From NCBI GenBank assembly GCA_029556545.1, contig JAKQEQ010000171.1, positions 1 through 64,000 on the forward strand: 64,000 bases of DNA, written 5' to 3'. This DNA is from Candidatus Hydrogenedentota bacterium. GTDB taxonomy: Bacteria > Hydrogenedentota > Hydrogenedentia > Hydrogenedentales > JAGMZX01. This document shows, piece by piece, positions 17,922 to 27,229 of this stretch (its first letter is position 1; each line of letters begins with the position of its first letter). The position numbers and the translations under genes were made by a program. Below the pieces are notes generated by a model that was not told the DNA's origin, made no database searches, and saw only the letters and a list, made by a program, of their open reading frames with translations.

Positions 17922-19238
17922 TTAGACCTGCCACGGGCTGCGCATGGGCCGGTTGATCAAGCGGTTCGCCTCGGGATCGTCCACGAACACCTCGTTGGCG
18001 GGGTCCCACTTGAGCGAGCGTTTCAGCCAGTACGCAATGTTGCCGATGTTGCACACGTTCGCCGTGTGATGGCCGATCTCGACCGGGCAAATCGGCTCGC
18101 GGCGCGTGCGGACCGCTTCGAGCCAGTTGTCCTTATGGTTGTCGCTGGCGTAGAGATGGATTTCATTCGGCCCGATGGTCTCATGCGCGAGTTCCGGCGG
18201 GTCCGTCTTGAGGAATTGGCCGCGATTCACCAGGACGCGCCCCCGGTCGCCGATCCATTCGACCGCCGCGCCCGCGCCGCCGCCGCCGTGATGCATGCGA
18301 ACGCCGTTCTCGTATACGTAGGTGATCTTGCCGCCGTCCTCGGGATACAGCACCTGGACGGGGCCAGTGTGGTCCATACCGAGCCCCCACTGCGCGATGT
18401 CGTAGTGGTGCGCGCCGAAGTCGCACATGCCGCCGCCCGCGTAATCACGGTAGTACCGCCAACTCGGCCAGCCTTCGTAGCTTTCCGGCGGCGCGAAGGT
18501 CGCGTTATAGGGCCGCCACGGCGCGGGCCCGAGCCAGAAATCCCAATCCAAGCCTTCCGGCGTCGGCTCGGGCGGCAGGTAATCGTCCTCGGGCGGGCCA
18601 CCCACGTTCACGTGTACCGTGTGCACCTTGCCGATGCGCCCATTACGCACCAGTTCGCACGCGAAGCGGAACGTGCCGTCGGACCGCTGCTGGCTGCCGA
18701 CCTGGAGCATGCGGCCATAGCGCCGGACCGCCTCCACGACCGCCTGCCCTTCGCCGATGGTGCGCGTCATCGGCTTTTCGAGGTAGATATCCTTCCCGTT
18801 CATCGCGGCTTCGACCGCCGCCAGGCCGTGCCAGTGATCCGGTGTCGCGATCACGACGGCATCCAGGTCCTCGCGCGCGCAGAGTTCGCGGAAGTCGTTG
18901 TAGTGCTCACAGCCGCGGTAGCTGCCTTGCCCTTCCCGTTGCGCGTAGTGCTGATTCACGCGATCCGCCGCGCGTTCCCGCCGGAAGCGCTCGACGTCCG
19001 CGATGGCCAGCACCTGGACCCGTCCGTCGCCGAGGAAGCTGCCCAAGTGTCCCTTGGCCATCTTGCCCATGCCGATGAAGCCCACCGTGATGCGATCGCT
19101 CGGCGCGAGGACGTCCTCGCGGCCCAGCGCCGTCGCCGGGACGACGCAGGGCAAGCCGATGGCGGCGGCAAGGGCCCCGCCGCGTTTGAGAAACCCGCGC
19201 CGGCTGATAAGACCGCGACATCCGCCTGATGATTGCAT
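17922..19238 (-). CDS. Gfo/Idh/MocA-family oxidoreductase with Tat signal
   Basis: The ATG at 19238 follows GGAGAA by seven bases. The product has 438 residues. It opens with a twin-arginine signal (SRRGFLKRGG, RR at 13-14, then a hydrophobic stretch). The NAD(P)-binding fold follows, with ITVGFIGMGKMAKGHLG, and the catalytic-region motif YLEKPMTRTIGEG. The C-terminal half is the alpha/beta dehydrogenase domain with YAGGGMCDFGAHHYDIAQW. Members oxidise or epimerise sugars and inositols, and Tat-exported versions are common in Planctomycetes-like bacteria, where they work folded outside the membrane. Substrate unknown. Confidence 0.93.
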   Translation of the reverse strand: MQSSGGCRGLISRRGFLKRGGALAAAIGLPCVVPATALGREDVLAPSDRITVGFIGMGKMAKGHLGSFLGDGRVQVLAIADVERFRRERAADRVNQHYAQREGQGSYRGCEHYNDFRELCAREDLDAVVIATPDHWHGLAAVEAAMNGKDIYLEKPMTRTIGEGQAVVEAVRRYGRMLQVGSQQRSDGTFRFACELVRNGRIGKVHTVHVNVGGPPEDDYLPPEPTPEGLDWDFWLGPAPWRPYNATFAPPESYEGWPSWRYYRDYAGGGMCDFGAHHYDIAQWGLGMDHTGPVQVLYPEDGGKITYVYENGVRMHHGGGGAGAAVEWIGDRGRVLVNRGQFLKTDPPELAHETIGPNEIHLYASDNHKDNWLEAVRTRREPICPVEIGHHTANVCNIGNIAYWLKRSLKWDPANEVFVDDPEANRLINRPMRSPWQV

Positions 19239-19299
19239 GAGACGTTCTCCCGGTTGACCCCGGCGGTTGACCTCCGCGCCCGCGCGGGGTAGCGTGTCG

Positions 19300-19305
19300 T
19301 ATAAT
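19300..19305 (+). promoter_or_regulatory. -10 element of the acyl-CoA dehydrogenase gene
   Basis: A perfect TATAAT 55 bases before the 19360 start, in otherwise very GC-rich DNA. TTGACC occurs upstream but 27 bases away, too far for a normal spacer. Confidence 0.4.
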
Positions 19306-19359
19306 AGACTCAGGCTGTTGTATTTGCCAGCGTCGCGCGACGCAAACGGGAGAAAACCC

Positions 19360-21030
19360 ATGTTGACCGAAGAACGCCAAGGTGTCTACCAGACCCACGA
19401 AGTGAAGAACCAGCCGACGCCGCTGGAGAACTACAACTTGTATCTCGAAGACCAGCCGCTGCGGGAGGCGGTCGAGCGGCACCATGCCTCCTGGATGGAG
19501 GACCGGCTGCGGGCGTTCGGCGAGCACATCGGTCGCGCCGAATTCCTCGAACTGGGCAACCTCGCGAACAAGTTCTCGCCCGTGCTCCAGACCCATGACC
19601 GCTTCGGGAACCGCCGGGACGAGGTCGAGTTTCACCCCGCGTATTACGAGTTGATGGGAACGGGCATCGCCGCCGAGATGCACGCGCTCCCGTGGAACCG
19701 GCCCGAGCGCGGCGCGCACGTCGCCCGCGCGGCGATCCATTACCTGCTGTCCCAGGTCGAGGCGGGCGTGGGCTGCCCGATCACGATGAGCTTCGCGTCC
19801 GTGCCCGCGCTGCGCATCCAGCTCGAGGTGGCCGACGAGTGGGTGCCTCGCGTGACTTCGACGAAGTACGACCGCCGCGTCATTCCCGCCGCCGAGAAGA
19901 CGGGCAGCATGATCGGCATGGCCATGACGGAGAAGCAGGGCGGCTCGGACGTGCGGGCGAACGACACGCGCGCGGTGCCCGTCGGCGCGGAAGGCCCCGG
20001 CCAGGAATACCTGCTCACCGGGCACAAGTGGTTCGTCTCGGGAATCATGGCCGACGCCTTTCTCGCCACCGCGCACACGGACAACGGCCTCACCTGCTTC
20101 TTTGTCCCGAAGTTCCTGCCGGACGGCACGAAGAACCGGTTCTTCATGCTGCGGCTCAAGGACAAGGTGGGCAATCGCTCGAACGCGACCGGCGAAGTCG
20201 AGTTGCTCGACACGTGGGCGCGCATGGTCGGCGAGGAGGGGCGCGGTGTGCCCACCATCATCGAGATGGTCAACCACACGCGGCTCGATTGCGCCATCGG
20301 CATGGCGTCCGTCATGCGCCAGGCGGTCTCCCAGGCCATGCACTACTGCGCCCATCGCGCCGCCTTCGGTAACACACTGATCGATCAGCCGCTCATGCAG
20401 AACGTGCTCGCGGATCTCGCCCTCGAGTCCGAGGCCGCCACGACGCTCATGATGCGCATGGCCCAGGCCTACGACGAGGTCCGCGAGGACCCGGAGGCGC
20501 GCCACTTCGCGCGCATGGTCACGGCGGTGGGCAAGTACTGGACCTGCAAGCGCGCGCCGCATTTCGTCTTCGAGTGCATGGAATGCCTCGGGGGCGGCGG
20601 CTACGTCGAGGAGTGCAATATGCCGCGCCTCTATCGCGAGGCGCCCGTCTGCGCTATCTGGGAAGGCTCGGGCAACGTCATCAGCCTCGACATGCTCCGC
20701 GCGCTGCATAAAGACCCGCAGACGCTGCCCGCGTTCCTCGCCGAACTCGACCATGCCCGCGGCGGCGACAAGCGGCTCGACGCGTTCCTGGATAAGCTGC
20801 CGGGCGAATTCGCCGGCCTCGACGGCATCGAGACCCGCGCGCGGCGCATTATGGAGAAGCTGGCCCTCGCGTTGCAGGCGACGCTCCTCATGCGCTTCGC
20901 GCCCGACTACGTGGCCGACGCCTTCATCGCGTCCCGTATCGCCGGGGATCACGGCCACGAATACGGGACGTTGCCGAAGAATACAGCGTTCCGCGACATT
21001 ATTGACCGCGTTCGACCGAAGACGGACTGA
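19360..21030 (+). CDS. AidB-like acyl-CoA dehydrogenase
   Basis: The ATG at 19360 (MLTEERQGVYQTHEVKNQPT) follows GGGAG by nine bases. The 556-residue product has the long N-terminal extension typical of AidB (QTHEVxNQPxPLxxYNLY), about 180 residues ahead of the FAD core. The core contains AMTEKQGGSDVRANDTRA, LTGHKWFVSG, and near the end LGGGGYVEECNMPRLYREA and IWEGSGNVISLDMLRAL. AidB relatives bind DNA and belong to the alkylation-damage response in E. coli, or act as isovaleryl-CoA dehydrogenase-like enzymes; the sequence alone does not decide. It is probably a single-gene unit, with heptamer repeats starting directly at its stop codon. Confidence 0.93.
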   Translation: MLTEERQGVYQTHEVKNQPTPLENYNLYLEDQPLREAVERHHASWMEDRLRAFGEHIGRAEFLELGNLANKFSPVLQTHDRFGNRRDEVEFHPAYYELMGTGIAAEMHALPWNRPERGAHVARAAIHYLLSQVEAGVGCPITMSFASVPALRIQLEVADEWVPRVTSTKYDRRVIPAAEKTGSMIGMAMTEKQGGSDVRANDTRAVPVGAEGPGQEYLLTGHKWFVSGIMADAFLATAHTDNGLTCFFVPKFLPDGTKNRFFMLRLKDKVGNRSNATGEVELLDTWARMVGEEGRGVPTIIEMVNHTRLDCAIGMASVMRQAVSQAMHYCAHRAAFGNTLIDQPLMQNVLADLALESEAATTLMMRMAQAYDEVREDPEARHFARMVTAVGKYWTCKRAPHFVFECMECLGGGGYVEECNMPRLYREAPVCAIWEGSGNVISLDMLRALHKDPQTLPAFLAELDHARGGDKRLDAFLDKLPGEFAGLDGIETRARRIMEKLALALQATLLMRFAPDYVADAFIASRIAGDHGHEYGTLPKNTAFRDIIDRVRPKTD

Positions 21031-21031
21031 A

Positions 21032-21080
21032 TGCGGAATGCGGAATGCGGAGTGCGGAGTGCGGAGTGCGGAGTGCGGAA
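21032..21080 (+). repeat. Heptamer tandem repeat TGCGGA(A/G), seven copies
   Basis: Seven uninterrupted 7-base units (AA-AA-AG-AG-AG-AG-AA by last two bases) begin just after the acyl-CoA dehydrogenase stop. Degenerate units in the opposite orientation (TTCCGCA, TTCCG) lie at 21462-21493 beyond the next gene. A perfect 9-bp inverted pair CGGAATGGC (21076-21084)/GCCATTCCG (21462-21470) brackets that gene. Confidence 0.8.
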
Positions 21081-21102
21081 TGGCAAGCTAGGGGAGGTCG
21101 GT

Positions 21103-21459
21103 ATGAGGGAAAAGGACGACCTCAAGAGACGGACGCGGGCGTTTGCGTTGCGAATCATCCGCTTGTGCGAGTCATTGCCGGCGGGTCGAACCGGCGAAGT
21201 GATTGGGAAACAGCTCTTGCGTTGTGGCACGTCGGTCGGCGCGAATTATCGCGCGGCATGCCGTGGCAGATCGATCGCCGAATTTATCGCCAAGCTCGGG
21301 ATCGTCGAGGAGGAATGCGATGAATCCATCTTCTGGATGGAAATACTGGCTGATTCCGGACTGATAAAGAAAGACCTTCTTGAACCTCTCATGCGGGAAG
21401 CCGACGAAATTCTCTCGATAACTGTCGCCTCGATCAAGACCGCGCGGAGGCGCTCCTGA
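21103..21459 (+). CDS. Four-helix bundle protein (S23/TIGR02436-like)
   Basis: The ATG at 21103 follows GGGGAGG. The 118-residue product shows the family pattern: an F(A/S)LRIIRLCESLP first helix, then KQLLRCGTSVGANYRAACRGRS, then the helix FIAKLGIVEEECDESIFWMEIL, and a final basic helix. The family was first known from insertions in 23S rRNA genes and is also related to the accessory proteins of diversity-generating retroelements. Here there is neither rRNA nor reverse transcriptase. The gene stands in a small cassette bounded by inverted heptamer repeats. Function unknown. Confidence 0.88.
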   Translation: MREKDDLKRRTRAFALRIIRLCESLPAGRTGEVIGKQLLRCGTSVGANYRAACRGRSIAEFIAKLGIVEEECDESIFWMEILADSGLIKKDLLEPLMREADEILSITVASIKTARRRS

Positions 21460-21655
21460 TGGCCATTCCGTGTTCCGAAATCCGCATTCCGCACTTGACA
21501 TCCGCAGACTAGGACAACGTAGAATCGAATCATGCGCCGGGGAGTCACGCCTTGCGCTACGGATGCTGAGGGGCGGGTGAAGCGCCGCCCGGACGAAATC
21601 AACCGGGCGCAGGGCCTTCCCGTGACTACGATATGTACGCCAGAGGAAATGTTCT

Positions 21656-21841
21656 ATGAAAGTGGCGAAGTGGCCTGACCCCGTTGTCGCCGAAACGCGG
21701 AAATGGCGCGAGGGACTATTGGCCGAAGCCGATTACGACTTGGGACGTCTCGCGGCGCGACTTATGGAAAGCCAGCTCCGCCACGGCGACAAACTCGTGA
21801 GTTTCGAACCCGAGACGCCTGACGAGAAGGGTTCGGCGTAG
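21656..21841 (+). CDS. Small hypothetical protein, 61 residues
   Basis: The frame starts [20 protein letters not shown] and has AGAGGAAAT upstream, a plausible ribosome binding site. The product is charged and largely helical, with no membrane segment. The size and composition would fit a DNA-binding or antitoxin-like protein, but no motif supports that and no toxin is adjacent. It ends 62 bases before the FAD oxidoreductase and may be co-transcribed with it. Confidence 0.55.
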   Translation: MKVAKWPDPVVAETRKWREGLLAEADYDLGRLAARLMESQLRHGDKLVSFEPETPDEKGSA

Positions 21842-21903
21842 ACGAAGCGCGAGCGCGTGTCGGGCGGCGGCGAATCGCGCTAAGGGCCGTGAGAACCGCA
21901 AGC

Positions 21904-23481
21904 ATGCCGCGACAAGCCATCATCATCGGCGCGGGTCCCGCGGGGATCACGGCGGCCTATGAACTCGTGACGCGCACGGATATCGTTCCAATAGTCCTCG
22001 AACGGAGCGGTTACGTAGGCGGTCTGGCGCGAACGCACGAGTTTCGGGGCAACCGCATCGACATGGGCGGGCACCGCTTCTTCTCGAAATCGGACCGCGT
22101 GCTCGACTGGTGGTTCAACATCCTGCCGTTGCAGCGCTGCGCGGAAGACGCGGTCACGCTGCGGTATCAAAATCGCTCGCGGCACGTGCAGGGCGCGCTC
22201 GACGGTCCCGACCCGGATGTCGAGGACCGCGTCATGCTGCTGCGCACGCGCAAGTCGAGCATCCTTTTCGACCGCAAGCTGTTTCCCTACCCGCTGCGCT
22301 TGACGCCCGCCGTGCTGCGGCGGCTCGGCGCGCGGCGCATGACGCGGATCGGGCTGAGCTACCTCTGGCGCGTGGCCGCGCCGGTGCGGCCCGTCGAAAA
22401 CCTCGAGCATTTCCTCATCAATCGTTTCGGCGACGAACTGTACCGCACGTTCTTCGAGTCGTACACCGAAAAGGTCTGGGGGATGCCCTGCCGCGAGATC
22501 AGCGCCGAATGGGGCGCGCAGCGCATCAAGGACCTGTCCGTCGCGAAGACGCTCGCCCATTGGCTGCGCTCGCGGCTGGGTCTTGCGCCGCGGGACACGC
22601 CCGAAACCAGCACGTCCCTTGTCGAGAAGTTTCTCTACCCGAAACTCGGTCCGGGGCAACTCTGGGAAGAGGCCGCGCGACAGGTCTGCGAGCGGGGCGG
22701 GGTCCTGCTGCACCACCGCCGCGTCGTCGGGCTGACCCGCGCCGGCAACCGGATTTCGGAGGTCCGCGCCGTCGATGAAACCACCGGCGAGACGGAGACG
22801 TATCCGGCTGATTACGTCTTCTCGTCGATGCCGGTCTCGGAACTGGCGGCGGCGTTCGACGCGGCCCCGCCGGATGCCGTGCGCGACGTGGCCGCGGGCC
22901 TGTGCTACCGCGATTTCATCACGGTGGGCCTGCTGGTGCGGGAACTGCGGCTGCGCGACCCCGCCGCGCGCGGCCCGCTCACGGATAGTTGGCTCTACGT
23001 GCAGGAGCCGGACGTAAGGTTGGGCCGGCTTCAAATCTACAACAACTGGAGCCGCTACATGGTGGCGGACCCGCGGCAGGTCTGGCTCGGGCTCGAATAC
23101 TTCTGCATGAAGGACGACCACCTCTGGCGGCTCCCTGACGACGCCATGCTTGCCCTGGCCGCGGAGGAACTGGCGCGTATCGGGGCCGGCGCGCCGGGAG
23201 ACGTGATCGACGGCGTCGTGGTGCGCGTCGAGAAAGCCTACCCCGCCTATTGGGGGACCTATGGGCGCTTCGACGCGATTCGCGCGTATCTGGACCCGAT
23301 CGAGAACCTGTTCCCGGTCGGACGCAACGGTATGCACAAGTACAACAACCAGGATCACTCGATGCTCACGGCCATGAAAGCCGTGGATAACATCATCGCG
23401 GGGGTCACGGACAAGTCGAGCGTCTGGAACGTCAACACCGAAGGCGAATACCTCGAGGAACTCGGCGAAGGCGATGCGTAG
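21904..23481 (+). CDS. FAD-dependent oxidoreductase (amine-oxidase/UDP-galactopyranose mutase-like)
   Basis: From the ATG at 21904 the product is 525 residues and opens with the dinucleotide-binding motif [16 protein letters not shown] and then the acidic ribose-binding residue in [17 protein letters not shown]. The sequence [18 protein letters not shown] and the 'YTEKVWGMP' segment are typical of NAD(P)/FAD enzymes found in polysaccharide gene clusters. The C-terminal FAD contact [18 protein letters not shown] is intact. A GTG five codons upstream is an alternative start. Two glycosyltransferase genes converge on it, so a role in surface-sugar synthesis is plausible but not shown. Confidence 0.9.
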   Translation: MPRQAIIIGAGPAGITAAYELVTRTDIVPIVLERSGYVGGLARTHEFRGNRIDMGGHRFFSKSDRVLDWWFNILPLQRCAEDAVTLRYQNRSRHVQGALDGPDPDVEDRVMLLRTRKSSILFDRKLFPYPLRLTPAVLRRLGARRMTRIGLSYLWRVAAPVRPVENLEHFLINRFGDELYRTFFESYTEKVWGMPCREISAEWGAQRIKDLSVAKTLAHWLRSRLGLAPRDTPETSTSLVEKFLYPKLGPGQLWEEAARQVCERGGVLLHHRRVVGLTRAGNRISEVRAVDETTGETETYPADYVFSSMPVSELAAAFDAAPPDAVRDVAAGLCYRDFITVGLLVRELRLRDPAARGPLTDSWLYVQEPDVRLGRLQIYNNWSRYMVADPRQVWLGLEYFCMKDDHLWRLPDDAMLALAAEELARIGAGAPGDVIDGVVVRVEKAYPAYWGTYGRFDAIRAYLDPIENLFPVGRNGMHKYNNQDHSMLTAMKAVDNIIAGVTDKSSVWNVNTEGEYLEELGEGDA

Positions 23482-23597
23482 CGAGGGAAAGGCTTGGGGT
23501 GAGGGTGTATGGAGACCCTCGGTCGGGGCGGTGGCGCGGTCCCGCCTTCGCTGAAGCTACGGTGGGCACGCAGGAGACCGGCCACAACGACGCCACT

Positions 23598-24677
23598 TCA
23601 ATGCAGCAGCCGCTCGTAGGCGCGCATAGTTTCCTCGACCATGCGTTCAACGCTGAAGCGTTCGAGGACGAGCGCCCTGCCGCGCGCGGCCATGGCCCGG
23701 GCCTGCTCGCGATGACGCAGGCTCGAGACGATGCCGTCCGCCAGCGCCTCGGGATCGCGACACGGCACGAGCCAGCCCGTCTCGCCGGGGAGGACCATTT
23801 CCGCCGCGCCGCCGGCCATAGTGGCCACGACGGGCGTGCCGCCGGCGAGCGCCTCGAGGATCGAGGTGCCCAGTCCCTCGGACCAACTGGAGGACACGTA
23901 GACGTCCGCCGCGCGAATGATGCGGGGGGCGTCCTCGCGCCGGCCCAGCAGCGTGATGCGGTCCCGCAGGCCGAGGGCGGCGGTCTTCGTTTCGAGCCGG
24001 CGGCGTAGGCGTCCCTCTCCCGCGATGACCAGCCGCGCGTCCGGGAATTGGGCCAGCACGAGCGGCATCGCGTCCACGAGGTTGTTGTGGTCCTTGTGGC
24101 CCACAAGCGCGCCCGCCGTCGCAAGGAGCGGCGCGTCTTCGGGGACGCCGAGTTCCCGGCGGGGCAGCGGGTCCGCCTCGGCGCGCGGGATATCGACGGC
24201 GCTGTGCACGACGGCGCGCTTAGCCGCGGGCATGCCGTAGGCCGCGAGCACCTCGTCCACCTTGCGAGAGACGGAGAGGAACAAGTCCGGCGCGAGGTAT
24301 TTCCACCGATTGAGCGGGCCGCGTCGTGGGGGAAAGCTCACGCGGCGGGACACCACGACCTTGCCGCGCCTCGCAAAGCGCCGCGCGAGGCACGCGATCA
24401 TGTGGGCGTGGCTCGTGTGCGCGTGCAGGATGTCGACGCCGCGATCGCGCACGATGCGCGCAAGACGCCCCGCGGACCACAGGTCCCATTCCGCGCGCAG
24501 GGGGAGCGCAAGACGCTCGACGGGCGCGCCGCCGTGATCGGATTCGAGGAAAGCACAACCCGGTTTCCCCGCCACGATGACCGTGTGTCCGGCCTTCGCC
24601 AGACCTTGGATCAGCCAACTGGCCTGTTGCTCGCCGCCGCGCCAGTCTTGTTGTTCATCAAGGTGCAGGACAATCAC
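23598..24677 (-). CDS. Glycosyltransferase family 4 protein
   Basis: The 359-residue protein has the GT-B fold. The N-terminal half starts MIVLHLDEQQDWRGGEQQAS with the G-rich acceptor loop. The C-terminal donor half has LLATAGALVGHKDHNNLVDA, RLVIAGEGRLRRRLE, and the EX7E region SSWSEGLGTSILEALAGGTPV. Such enzymes add a sugar from a nucleotide donor with retention of configuration, usually on lipid-linked surface glycans. The start overlaps the end of the second glycosyltransferase by 4 bp, so the two are translated together. Confidence 0.93.
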   Translation of the reverse strand: MIVLHLDEQQDWRGGEQQASWLIQGLAKAGHTVIVAGKPGCAFLESDHGGAPVERLALPLRAEWDLWSAGRLARIVRDRGVDILHAHTSHAHMIACLARRFARRGKVVVSRRVSFPPRRGPLNRWKYLAPDLFLSVSRKVDEVLAAYGMPAAKRAVVHSAVDIPRAEADPLPRRELGVPEDAPLLATAGALVGHKDHNNLVDAMPLVLAQFPDARLVIAGEGRLRRRLETKTAALGLRDRITLLGRREDAPRIIRAADVYVSSSWSEGLGTSILEALAGGTPVVATMAGGAAEMVLPGETGWLVPCRDPEALADGIVSSLRHREQARAMAARGRALVLERFSVERMVEETMRAYERLLH

Positions 24678-25870
24678 CGCTCTTTTACCCCGCGTACTTC
24701 GTGTATGGCCAGCGCGCGACGATACGCCTCGAGCGTGCGCGCGGCGAAGACTTCGACCGTGAATTCGCGCAATACCCTGGCTCGGCCCGCCGCGCCCATG
24801 CGCCGCCGTTCGGCTTCCGAGTCCAGCATCCGCAACAACGCGTCGGCGAGCGGGTCAACCGTCCCCGCCGGGACGATGTACCCTTCGACGCCGTCCGTGA
24901 GGATTTCCGTGAGGCCGCCGTAGTCCGAAGCGATCACGGGAACCTCGGCAGCCATCTGCTCCTTCAGGCTGAACGACGAGGTGTCGCAGTCGATGGACGG
25001 CTGCGCGCCCGCGTCGAACGCCTGCACGCAATGGGCCATATCGTCGCGGAAGCCCGTCCATGTGACAACGTCGGCGATGCGCAAGTCGCACGCGAGTTGT
25101 CGCAGGCGCGATTCGAGGTCGCCTTGCCCCAGAACCAGCATCCGGACTTGGGGATGCGTCTGCCGTACCTTTGCGACCGCGCGGAACAGGAACTCGTGAC
25201 CCTTCGCCGGCACCAGCCGCGCCGCAATCCCGCACACGAAGTCATGCTCTCCATAGCCGAACTCGGCGCGGGCGCGCGCCCGCGCGCCGGGATCGGGCCG
25301 GAACCGCGCCGCGTCCACGCCGTTATGGATCGAGCACATGCGGTCGCCGTCGAAGGCGCGTTGCGCGGCCAAGGTGCGGCGCACCACGTCGCACACGACA
25401 ATCTGATAATCCGTCCACGCCCGATTCAGCACCCGGTTGGCGAGATGGTCCCGCACGGGGTACGTATTGTGGCGTGTTCGGACAAGGCATGCGGGCCGTC
25501 CGAGGGCGCGAGTGGCGAGCGCGCACACCCAGTGGTCCTGGGAACCGCTCACGTGAATGAGGTCCGGTTTGGCCGATCGGATGAATGCGGCCGCCTGGCG
25601 CAGGTCGTGCATCCAGACGCGCGGCCGCAGCCCGCCCTTGAAGAAGAACGTGTCGCACACCGCCGCATTGGCCTCAGCCGCCCGCGCGACCAGCACGCTG
25701 CCCGGCTTGCAGCCGATGGTCACGCGCTGCCCGAGCCGCCCGAGTTCGCGCGCCAAGTTCGCGACATAGCGGACCTGTCCCCCGCCCGCGAGGTGCGGGT
25801 CCGTCATGAAGATATGCAGTGAATCACCGGCCACGGACGCCCTTCGCCCCCCGCCTCGCCCATTTTCCAC
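24674..25870 (-). CDS. Glycosyltransferase family 4 protein
   Basis: The 398-residue protein has the GT4 donor-domain marks: VPAKGHEFLFRAVAKV, MLVLGQGDLESRL, then SSFSLKEQMAAEVPVIASDY with the EX7E spacing slightly altered, and GYIVPAGTVDPLADAL. The N-terminal region carries MTDPHLAGGGQVRYVANLAR, the acceptor-side glycine loop; an ATG there would give a start 21 codons shorter. It is first of a two-gene unit with the 23598 transferase. The substrates cannot be read from sequence. Confidence 0.92.
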   Translation of the reverse strand: MENGRGGGRRASVAGDSLHIFMTDPHLAGGGQVRYVANLARELGRLGQRVTIGCKPGSVLVARAAEANAAVCDTFFFKGGLRPRVWMHDLRQAAAFIRSAKPDLIHVSGSQDHWVCALATRALGRPACLVRTRHNTYPVRDHLANRVLNRAWTDYQIVVCDVVRRTLAAQRAFDGDRMCSIHNGVDAARFRPDPGARARARAEFGYGEHDFVCGIAARLVPAKGHEFLFRAVAKVRQTHPQVRMLVLGQGDLESRLRQLACDLRIADVVTWTGFRDDMAHCVQAFDAGAQPSIDCDTSSFSLKEQMAAEVPVIASDYGGLTEILTDGVEGYIVPAGTVDPLADALLRMLDSEAERRRMGAAGRARVLREFTVEVFAARTLEAYRRALAIHEVRGVKER

Positions 25871-25965
25871 GTCGCACTCGAATCCAGAGCGGGGCGGCTT
25901 AACGCGACAAATCTCTTCCGACCACGACGGTGCATTCGTAATCTCGAGCCCTAAGTTAGAGACAA

Positions 25966-26178
25966 CTAATCTTCGCTCACGCTTACTTCCTCGCCCGATG
26001 CGTTCGATGCGGGGGGGCCGGGGGCGGCAACGGGCATATCAGGCTCCGGGACCGCTTGAAGCAGCGAGTTTACGCGGTCATTCACCGAATCCAGCAGCGC
26101 CATCGCCTCGGCGAGTTCCTGATCGACCGCCTCAAAATCCTCGGATCGGACCAAAGATACTTTGTCTTTCTTGGACAT
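25966..26178 (-). CDS. Small acidic hypothetical protein
   Basis: The 70-residue product (MSKKDKVSLVRSEDFEAVDQ...) has a predicted helix rich in E, L and A followed by a proline/alanine-rich disordered tail that ends SGEEVSVSED. GAGGA lies about ten bases before the ATG. It follows the HDOD gene by 46 bases on the same strand and may be part of its transcript. No family is recognised. Confidence 0.55.
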   Translation of the reverse strand: MSKKDKVSLVRSEDFEAVDQELAEAMALLDSVNDRVNSLLQAVPEPDMPVAAPGPPASNASGEEVSVSED

Positions 26179-26224
26179 CTTGAATCGAATTCCTCAACAG
26201 GTTCAACGTCTCGTAACCGCCGGC

Positions 26225-27100
26225 TCAAAGCGGCAGTTCGGGCGCCTCGAGGGCATCCTTTGCGAAGCGCGCCAACACTTCGAGCCGCTGATCCGGCGGC
26301 AACGGCTTCTTCGCCGAGTCCAGGGCTTCCCAGGCCTCGGCGTCCTGCAACGACTTGATGTTCCGGTTATCCTCCGCCTCGAAATCATCGCGCGCCGCCA
26401 GCTTCGCCACACGAATAACGGCGGTTAGTTTCGGGTCAACCGCGCCGCTGATCGGCCGTTCCGGATTCGGGTATTGATGCCATAAGGCATCGGCCAGGGC
26501 CTGCGGCAGGTTCCAACGTCGGGCAAGCGCCATGGCCACGTCCGCGTTGGTGAAGCCGAACTCCTCCAGCTCGACCGTGTACAGCGTTTGTTGATCGTTC
26601 TTATATTCCTCATAGAAGCGCGCATAATCATCCCCCAACTGGCACAGCAGCACCATCTTGCCGATGTCGTGCAGTAGCCCCGTGATGAATTCCTCGCCCT
26701 GGAGCCCGAGGCCCATCTCCGTGCCGAGATTCTTCGCGATGGCGCCGACCCGCAGCGAATGAGCCCAAATCTCTTGGCCAATGCGCACGTCGGCGCCCTT
26801 GGCGCGCAACGTCTCGAACACGGAAATCCCGAGGACGATATTGCGAATCTCACGCACCCCGAGGATTACCAGCGCCAGCTTCAACGTGCCCACATATTGC
26901 TTCATGCCGTAATACGAGGAGTTTGCCACGCGCAGAATCTTCGCGGTCAACGCCGGGTCCGACTGAATCTTCTGGCTTACCTGCGACATCTCGGAGGCCG
27001 GGTCTTCCGTGATACGCAGGACATCCGACACCACCGCCGGCATGGCGGGCAGGTCCCCCACGGATGCTATAACAAGTTCGACGGACTTTTCCGCGTTCAT
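26225..27100 (-). CDS. HDOD-domain signalling protein
   Basis: The 291-residue protein is a single HDOD domain (about residues 15-215) with LPAMPAVVSDVLRI, the SDPALTAKILRVANSSYY helix, and FITGLLHDIGKMVLL near residue 145. The HD pair is kept here as HDIGK, although HDOD proteins generally lack enzyme activity. They act as regulators of chemotaxis, motility and stress signalling by binding other proteins. A C-terminal tail of about 70 residues is not assigned. It may share transcription with the universal stress protein 129 bases upstream. Confidence 0.92.
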   Translation of the reverse strand: MNAEKSVELVIASVGDLPAMPAVVSDVLRITEDPASEMSQVSQKIQSDPALTAKILRVANSSYYGMKQYVGTLKLALVILGVREIRNIVLGISVFETLRAKGADVRIGQEIWAHSLRVGAIAKNLGTEMGLGLQGEEFITGLLHDIGKMVLLCQLGDDYARFYEEYKNDQQTLYTVELEEFGFTNADVAMALARRWNLPQALADALWHQYPNPERPISGAVDPKLTAVIRVAKLAARDDFEAEDNRNIKSLQDAEAWEALDSAKKPLPPDQRLEVLARFAKDALEAPELPL

Positions 27101-27229
27101 GGTTCTGCCTTCCTAAGTCCTCACACAGAGGAGTACACCGCCGTCACTTCCTCCCAATTCCCCACACGCGAAGCCGGCGTACCTCATTACCCGGCTCTTC
27201 AGCCAACGCGGGCCTGCGCCGCGCAATCG

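Noticed and set aside
18907..20958. A 683-codon minus-strand frame opposite the acyl-CoA dehydrogenase
   Set aside because: It is a GC-skew shadow of two real genes (AidB-like and Gfo/Idh), with H- and R-rich composition and no ribosome binding site.
21032..21080. Heptamer run as an origin (DnaA boxes) or iteron site
   Set aside because: TGCGGA(A/G) does not resemble the DnaA box TTATNCACA, and no replication gene is nearby.
21103..21459. Diversity-generating retroelement, since its accessory protein is a four-helix bundle
   Set aside because: No reverse transcriptase, template repeat or variable repeat is seen in the window.
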